A DNA stretch of 64,000 nucleotides from Pseudomonadota bacterium (GTDB taxonomy: Bacteria; Pseudomonadota; Gammaproteobacteria; Steroidobacterales; Steroidobacteraceae), in contig JAJZDW010000013.1 of the NCBI GenBank assembly GCA_021851405.1, positions 18,114-82,113 of the forward strand, written 5' to 3'. The translations under genes and the position numbers were made by a program. The stretch's first letter is position 1, and each line of letters opens with the position of its first letter. Of this stretch, positions 58,609 to 64,000 are shown piece by piece. Under the pieces are notes generated by a model. It saw nothing but the letters and a program-made list of their open reading frames with translations. It was not told the DNA's origin and ran no database searches.

Positions 58609-59121
58609 ATGAATGCCGAGGAACTCAAAGCACTGCAGGGCGCGATCAAACAGGCCTACCGCAGCGCACCGGAGGCGGCACGGGTGACCTCGCGGGTCGA
58701 ACTGAATCTCGATCCGCAGCGTCTCGGGGTCCGGCTGCGCACGGATCTACCGCCGATCGCCGGCTTGCATCCCGCGACCGGCGGCACGGGCACGATGGCC
58801 TGTTCGGCAGATCTGCTGCTTCAGTCGCTGGCCGCCTGCGCAGGCGTGACGCTGCTCGCGGTGGCCACGGCGACCGGCGTGCCGATCACCGGCGGGCGGA
58901 TCATCGCCGAGGGCCTCTGGGATGCGCGCGGTACGCTCGGTGTCGACAAGACAGTGCCGGTGGGGATCCAGAACATTCGGCTGTCCTTCGAGCTCGAGGG
59001 GAGTGCGGATCTTGCCGCCTACGAGCGACTGGTGGGCACCGCGGAGCGCTACTGCGTCATTCTGGCGACGCTGCGCAGTTCCGTTCCCATCGAGATCCAC
59101 GTCCGTCTCAGTGCAGCTTGA
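58609..59121 (+). CDS. OsmC-family protein
   Basis: GTMACSADLLLQSLAACAGVTLLAVATATGVPI...AERYCVILATLRSSVPI. Confidence 0.8.
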   Translation: MNAEELKALQGAIKQAYRSAPEAARVTSRVELNLDPQRLGVRLRTDLPPIAGLHPATGGTGTMACSADLLLQSLAACAGVTLLAVATATGVPITGGRIIAEGLWDARGTLGVDKTVPVGIQNIRLSFELEGSADLAAYERLVGTAERYCVILATLRSSVPIEIHVRLSAA

Positions 59122-60460
59122 CGTGCGGCTCGGTGCGGCGCGTGATCAGCCGCGCGATCGTATCGAGCGTCAATTTCGCCGGGCCGTGCAGGGCGAGTTC
59201 GTGCAGTTTGCGCAACCACGTGTACATCAGGCGCGCGAAGTAGCCCTCGAGCATCAGATGGCCACCGACCAGTGCACCCATGAGGTTGCCGACGGTGCTG
59301 TGGCGACCGAGTGACACCAGCGAGCCGAAGTCCCGATAGCGATACTCGCGCAGCGGCTTGCCCGCCAACCGCCGCTCGATCTGGCGCACCATGTGGGTGG
59401 CCTGCTGGTGTGCCGCCTGCGCGCGCGGTGGCACGATGGCGTCTCGGCCGAGCCACGGACAGGCCGCGCAGTCCCCGAGCGCAAAGACGTTCTCGTCGCG
59501 GGTGCATTGCAGGGTCGGCCGGACCACGAGCTGGTTCGAGTGGTTGGTTTCGAGCCCGTCCAGATCGCGCAGGAACTCCGGGGCCTTGACGCCGGCGGCC
59601 CACACGACGAGCTCGGCCGGGATGATCTGCCCGGAGGCGAGGCGAACGCCGTCCGGCAGGACCGCCGCGACCCGCGACCCGGTGCGGATCTGCACGCCGA
59701 GGGAGCCGAGCAGGTTCGCCGCCGCGCTCGAGAGACGCTCCGGCAGGGCGGGCAGAATCCGCTCGGAGGCCTCGATCAGGTGGATGCGGATGTCCGCATC
59801 GGGATCGATCCGATCCAGTCCATACGAGACCAGCGCACGCGTCGTGTTGTGCAGTTCCGCGGCGAGCTCCACGCCCGTGGCGCCCGCACCGATGATCGCG
59901 ACCTGCAGCTGCTCGGGGCGCAGTGGCTCGCGCTGCCCATGGGCGCGGATCATCGAGTTGACCAGCCGGCGGTGGAAGCGCGCGGCGGCCGCCGGGGTCT
60001 CGAGCGCAATGGCGTATTCCTGTACGCCCGGGGTGCCGAAGTCATTGGTGAGGCTGCCGACGGCGATCACCAGCGTGTCATAGGTATAGAGACGCTCGGC
60101 GGTGATCTGAACACCGGCCTCATCGAGCACCGGTGCGACGCGCACTTCACGCCGGGTCCGGTCGAGGCCGGTCATCTCCCCGAGTCGGAATCGGAAATGA
60201 TGCCAGTGCGACTGGGCCAGGTAGCTCAGTTCATGCACGCTGAGGTCCATGCTGCCGGCCGCCACCTCGTGCAAGAGAGGCTTCCACAGGTGGGTGCGAG
60301 TGCAGTCGATCAGTTCGATGCGTGCCCGGCGTGGCCGGTCCAGCCGGTCGCCGAGACGTGTGGCGAGCTCCAGTCCACCCGCACCACCCCCGACGATGAG
60401 GATCTTGTGGCGACGGGGGCGGTCCCGTTGACGCGGCCCCTGCAGGTCCGTGGCAGGCAT
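59108..60460 (-). CDS. ndh: Type II NADH dehydrogenase-like FAD oxidoreductase
   Basis: KILIVGGGAGGLELATRLG; VAIIGAGATGVELAAELHNT; VWAAGVKAPEFL; VFALGDCAACPW. Confidence 0.88.
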   Translation of the reverse strand: MPATDLQGPRQRDRPRRHKILIVGGGAGGLELATRLGDRLDRPRRARIELIDCTRTHLWKPLLHEVAAGSMDLSVHELSYLAQSHWHHFRFRLGEMTGLDRTRREVRVAPVLDEAGVQITAERLYTYDTLVIAVGSLTNDFGTPGVQEYAIALETPAAAARFHRRLVNSMIRAHGQREPLRPEQLQVAIIGAGATGVELAAELHNTTRALVSYGLDRIDPDADIRIHLIEASERILPALPERLSSAAANLLGSLGVQIRTGSRVAAVLPDGVRLASGQIIPAELVVWAAGVKAPEFLRDLDGLETNHSNQLVVRPTLQCTRDENVFALGDCAACPWLGRDAIVPPRAQAAHQQATHMVRQIERRLAGKPLREYRYRDFGSLVSLGRHSTVGNLMGALVGGHLMLEGYFARLMYTWLRKLHELALHGPAKLTLDTIARLITRRTEPHVKLH

Positions 60461-61038
60461 CGGAATCGTGCTCCTCGATGAGGCACCGGACGCTCATTAG
60501 GGCATGGCCGGACGAGCGGCGCCATCCGTAGCGGTGCGGATCTTCGGGCCCACGGCGGCTGTGCCGTCCGCGGAACAGCGCCCCGGATCGGGCGCCCACG
60601 GGCACCGGCCGGCACCGAGTCAATGATCGTGCACCGAACCGCTCACCACCGAACGTGACGTCCCGCCGGGCGATGCCGGCGGTGAAGAGCGCCGTGCAGG
60701 GCGGTGACTGCGCCCGCCGGGCACGGTGATGTTCCTGAAGACTTCGGCGAGGGCCTACGCTTTGAAATGAGCGAGGATGGACGCCCCGGCGTCGCAGGGT
60801 GCGTCGAGGGGCGGGGTCCTCGGCAGCCTCGAAGGGATGGCGTACCGCGAGCGCGGGTCAATCGACAGGCACGAACCGATTCAAACACTCGACCTGACGA
60901 GCGTGGCACCACGGCTTGGCGCCGTCCTGTGTGCCGTATGGTTTTCATCCGGAATTCGCTCGCTTCGCTCGAGCGTACGAGCGCGCGACCGTGCCTCTCC
61001 TGCGGGGATACGGAATGCTGAGCGCGCCTTGCTGGATT

Positions 61039-61084
61039 GGAGTTGACCCACCTATGCAGAGATCCGCATAGGCGGGTCAACTCC
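61039..61084. repeat. 19-bp inverted repeat (1 mismatch), 8-nt spacer
   Basis: GGAGTTGACCCACCTATGC-agagatcc-GCATAGGCGGGTCAACTCC. Confidence 0.85.
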
Positions 61085-61170
61085 ACTCCGCTGGGCTGGC
61101 ATCGGCTCCCCCGAGGTAAAAATCGGGCAGCTTAGCCAGCGGTGAGAGGTCCAGCGCAGACCCGGCGCGG

Positions 61171-61310
61171 ATCATTCCGGGGGAACGTGACCGCCGATTC
61201 CGGGCACACGCCCAAAATCGGTCACCTTCCAGCGGAATGAACGGTCACGTTCGGCCGGAACGGCCGGTCACGTTCGTCCGGAATCAGCGGTCACATTGGT
61301 CCGAAAAACG
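61171..61310. repeat. Head-to-head array of 23-bp units resembling IS21-family multi-repeat ends
   Basis: Direct units start at 61219, 61242, 61265 and 61288 (CGGTCACnTTCGnCCGGAATnnn). Inverted units in phase at 61171-61193 and 61194-61216. 2-bp centre. Confidence 0.8.
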
Positions 61311-61404
61311 CAGGCGGGGATCGCGAATCAGATCATTTTCCCAAACGGGATCACCCGAGGTGTCACCAATGTAGGGTTCGCAAAGATCCCTGGACCATGT
61401 TTTT

Positions 61405-61773
61405 TTACGGGGTAGGCCACCAAAAGCACCCGGCCGCTGCCCTCAACGCAGCGACTATACCTCCGGGCAAAGAGTTTCTGTACACAAGGGGGGTCGCGCG
61501 CGGCTTGGCGGAGTTTTTTATGAAATCGCGCTCCATGCGCAGCTGAGTATTCTCGGCTCGCAGCCGCGAAACTTCAGCTTCCAGATCGCTCACCGAACGG
61601 CGTTTGCCGTCCTTGACGACCCCTCCGTCACGCGCAAGACGGCTCCATTTGTCCAGCGTCTTGACCGAAATCCCCAGCTTACGAGCGGCCTTCGTCGCCC
61701 CGAGACTCTCAGCCAGTGACACGGCCTCCGCCTTGTATTCGGCCGTATATTGAGCACGAACCTGACGTTCCAT
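61405..61773 (-). pseudogene. IS3-family transposase orfA remnant
   Basis: MERQVRAQYTAEYKAEAVSLAESLGATKAARKLGISVKTLDKWSRLARDGG...VSDLEAEVSRLRAENTQLRMERDFIKN, then unrelated sequence. No orfB follows on this strand. Confidence 0.8.
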
Positions 61774-61933
61774 AGTGACCTCCAAAGGGTAGGTTTAATC
61801 CATCCATTAGATGTCCGTCAACGGGGGACCACTTCACCCCCACCGTTGCATAGCTTGGCCGAACGGCAGAGAGAAATCCACGGGCCTCCGCCGCACGCTT
61901 AGTACGCCGGGATAAACCGGCAAGAAGGAGAGA

Positions 61934-62206
61934 ATGAAAGAGTCTCACATCGAAGGAGTAGCGATCCACGATGACCCCGAGTCATGCGCGAGCAGTCGCG
62001 AGGCTGCACGTGAAGTGTTGACAGGGGCACACACAGGTTCGGTATTGAGCCGCGAAATCAGGTTCTCCAGGGTGCCGACGCTGTTAAGCGAAGCGGAAGG
62101 CAAAATGTCTCAGGGGCGCTATCGCAAGTCTCTGGGTGGCCCTGCGCGGTCGCAGACCCGATACATGTGTGGAACCTTCTTGCGCGAGAACCGGGAGATC
62201 CCATAG
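61934..62206 (+). CDS. Small ORF preceding the intron-encoded RT (may be intron RNA rather than a protein gene)
   Basis: MKESHIEGVAIHDDPESCASSREAAREVLTGAHTGSVLSREIRFSR...; its stop abuts the RT ATG. Confidence 0.35.
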   Translation: MKESHIEGVAIHDDPESCASSREAAREVLTGAHTGSVLSREIRFSRVPTLLSEAEGKMSQGRYRKSLGGPARSQTRYMCGTFLRENREIP

Positions 62207-63760
62207 ATGTCTGTTGCAGGTGGTGCAGCAGACCGCTCCGGAAAGGCTAATCGCCGCACCCCGGGGATGCACGTCGATGGGAAGTCGGACGGGTCCGTAA
62301 TACCTGCGAAGCAGCCGAACAATATCGACGGACTGGTGGCGGAGGCTGTCGAGGGAAGGGACCCGATCAAGGGGAACACGGGCAAGCAAAACGCGTCCCG
62401 GACTCAGAGCCGGATCGATGCGCACAGTGCGCTTGAACGTGTACGCAAAGCTGCAAAGGCGGATAAGAAAAGACGGTTCACGGCGCTCCTGCACCACGTG
62501 AGCGTCGATCGGTTGCGTGAGGCGTACTTGGCTTCGAAGAAGCACGCCGCAGCGGGAGTCGATGGCGTCTCGTGGCAGTACTATGGCGAGCAGCTCGAAG
62601 AAAATCTTCGGGATCTACACGCCAGGGTGCATCGCGGAGCGTATCGGGCGAAGCCCTCGCGTAGAGTGTACATCCCGAAACCGGATGGCCGGCAACGGCC
62701 CCTGGGCATTGTGGCACTGGAGGACAAAATCCTGCAGCGAGCTGTGGTGTCGGTGATGAATGCAATCTATGAAAGCGATTTTCTCGGCTTCTCATACGGC
62801 TTTCGACCAGGACGTGGGGCACATGATGCGCTCGACGCGTTGGCGGTCGGAATCACCGGCAAGAAGGTGAACTGGGTGCTCGATGCCGATATCCGTGGTT
62901 TCTTCGATACCATCGACCACGGGTGGCTGATCAAGTTCATCGAGCATCGAATTGCGGATCGTAGGGTCCTGCGACTCATCCAGAAGTGGTTGAGAGCGGG
63001 AGTCATGGAACAGGGAAAACGTACGCCGACGGAGGTTGGCTCCCCGCAAGGGGCAACGGCGTCGCCGTTGCTGGCCAACATTTGTCTGCATTATGCGCTT
63101 GACCTGTGGGTGCAGCAATGGAGGCAGCGGTACGGGCGCGGTGATATCATCATCGTCCGCTACTGCGATGACTTCGTGCTCGGCTTCCAGCATGACTTCG
63201 ATGCACAGCGGTTCCTTCGAGCCCTCCGCGAACGACTCGCGCGGTTCAATCTGGAGCTGCATCCCGAGAAGACCCGGCTCATTGCCTTCGGGAGGTTTGC
63301 TGCCTCCCGCCGCCAAGAGCAGGGACAATCAGGTGCACCGCAGCCCTTCAACTTCCTTGGGTTGACGCACTGTTGTGGTCGCTCGAGGACTGGGAAGTTC
63401 AGGTTACAGCGTCACACGATGACTGCGCGTTTGAGGGCGAAAGTACAAGAGATTGCTCTGGAGCTTCGCCGTCGTCGGCATGACTCGATCGCGTCGCAAG
63501 GTGAGTGGCTGGGAGCTGTCCTGCGCGGACACTACGCGTATTACGGCGTGCCGACCAACATCGCGGCGCTCGCTGTCTTCCGCCGGGAGATCACGCAGCG
63601 CTGGCGGCGGTCGCTCCTACGCCGCAGCCAGCGCCGGCGGCTCGACTGGGCGCGCATGAATCGCCTCGTTGATCGATGGCTTCCCACGGCCCGCATTATC
63701 CAACCCTGGCCGCAAGCGCGCTTTGCTGTTCGAACCCGAGATAAGAGCCCAGTGCGGTAG
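62207..63760 (+). CDS. ltrA: Group II intron reverse transcriptase/maturase (LtrA-like)
   Basis: RT motifs RRVYIPKPDGRQRPLGIVALEDKILQRAV, SYGFRPGRGAHDAL, VLDADIRGFFDTIDH, GSPQGATASPLLANI, IIIVRYCDDFVLGF; maturase X region at the C-terminus. Confidence 0.95.
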   Translation: MSVAGGAADRSGKANRRTPGMHVDGKSDGSVIPAKQPNNIDGLVAEAVEGRDPIKGNTGKQNASRTQSRIDAHSALERVRKAAKADKKRRFTALLHHVSVDRLREAYLASKKHAAAGVDGVSWQYYGEQLEENLRDLHARVHRGAYRAKPSRRVYIPKPDGRQRPLGIVALEDKILQRAVVSVMNAIYESDFLGFSYGFRPGRGAHDALDALAVGITGKKVNWVLDADIRGFFDTIDHGWLIKFIEHRIADRRVLRLIQKWLRAGVMEQGKRTPTEVGSPQGATASPLLANICLHYALDLWVQQWRQRYGRGDIIIVRYCDDFVLGFQHDFDAQRFLRALRERLARFNLELHPEKTRLIAFGRFAASRRQEQGQSGAPQPFNFLGLTHCCGRSRTGKFRLQRHTMTARLRAKVQEIALELRRRRHDSIASQGEWLGAVLRGHYAYYGVPTNIAALAVFRREITQRWRRSLLRRSQRRRLDWARMNRLVDRWLPTARIIQPWPQARFAVRTRDKSPVR

Positions 63761-63829
63761 CTCCGCACGCTGGGATCTGTGCGGGGGGGGGCGGTTCGCG
63801 TCCGTATCGACGCGAATCGTCCCTACCGC

Positions 63830-63885
63830 GACCGCATCAGCATGGATGGCAAGGGCCGCTGGGTCGATAATGTCGGCTCTGTTGA
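63830..63885 (+). pseudogene. IS3-family orfB fragment (3' exon of the group II intron)
   Basis: Reads DRISMDGKGRWVDNV, matching the IS3 orfB motif RISMDGKGRWxDNVFVERLWR, then interrupted. Confidence 0.65.
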
Positions 63886-64000
63886 AAAACGAGTGGGTTA
63901 CGCCGCGACGTAAGGGTTGATGCGGGAGAAGTCGAGCTTGCCTGCGATCATGAAGATGACCATGCGGATGGTACGGAACCGGCCGTATCCGCGGGCCTTG
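63886..64000 (-). mobile_element. 3' end of another IS (ISL3-like), cut by the window edge
   Basis: The complement reads KARGYGRFRTIRMVIFMIAGKLDFSRINPYVAA-stop, next to the GGCTCTGTTGAAAAAC terminus. Confidence 0.5.

Larger units (their letters stand above)
61900..63826 (+). mobile_element. Group II intron (5' boundary unresolved)
   Basis: Encodes an LtrA-type RT/maturase. Domain V-like hairpin GAGCCCAGTGCGGTAGCTCCGCACGCTGGGATC (about 63748-63780). Domain VI-like hairpin GGGCGGTTCGCGTC-cgtatc-GACGCGAATCGTCCC then TAC. The 3' flank resumes an IS3 orfB reading frame. Confidence 0.8.

Noticed and set aside
60777-61046. 89-aa plus-strand ORF MDAPASQGASRGG...
   Set aside because: No SD, no family resemblance, low-complexity Arg/Ser composition; not supported as a gene.

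Overview
This is a 64 kb, GC-rich, mostly chromosomal window. The gene content suggests a (gamma)proteobacterial sulfur-oxidising chemolithoautotroph; that identity is an inference. Main contents in order: a DabAB-type inorganic carbon locus cut by the left edge, with a divergent LysR gene; a SoeABC-like cytoplasmic molybdoenzyme operon; a GH92/YVTN-propeller fusion; a zinc ABC transporter operon with two permeases, a terminal Fur/Zur gene and a perfect 15-bp Zur-like palindrome; HiPIP and AlkB; an IS3 element; a lower-GC island with a RelA/SpoT-domain locus, a ParE/RelE toxin-antitoxin pair and a decayed P4-type integrase; a tRNA-Leu(UAA) gene split by a 265-nt group I intron; ccmABCDEFGHI; a KGG-repeat stress protein; a TPP riboswitch with thiC-O-S-G-E-F-D; a fimT-pilVWXY1E minor pilin operon whose PilY1 carries an N-terminal L-type-lectin-like domain on lower-GC DNA; miscellaneous enzymes; and a right-hand mobile-element graveyard containing a group II intron inserted in an IS3 orfB remnant, a symmetric array of 23-bp IS21-like end repeats, and an ISL3-like end. 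The items most worth follow-up are the tRNA-Leu group I intron next to the decayed integrase, the lectin-PilY1 domain swap, the RelA/SpoT two-gene locus and the 23-bp symmetric array. No searches or folding programs were run. All family calls come from reading the translations and motifs.
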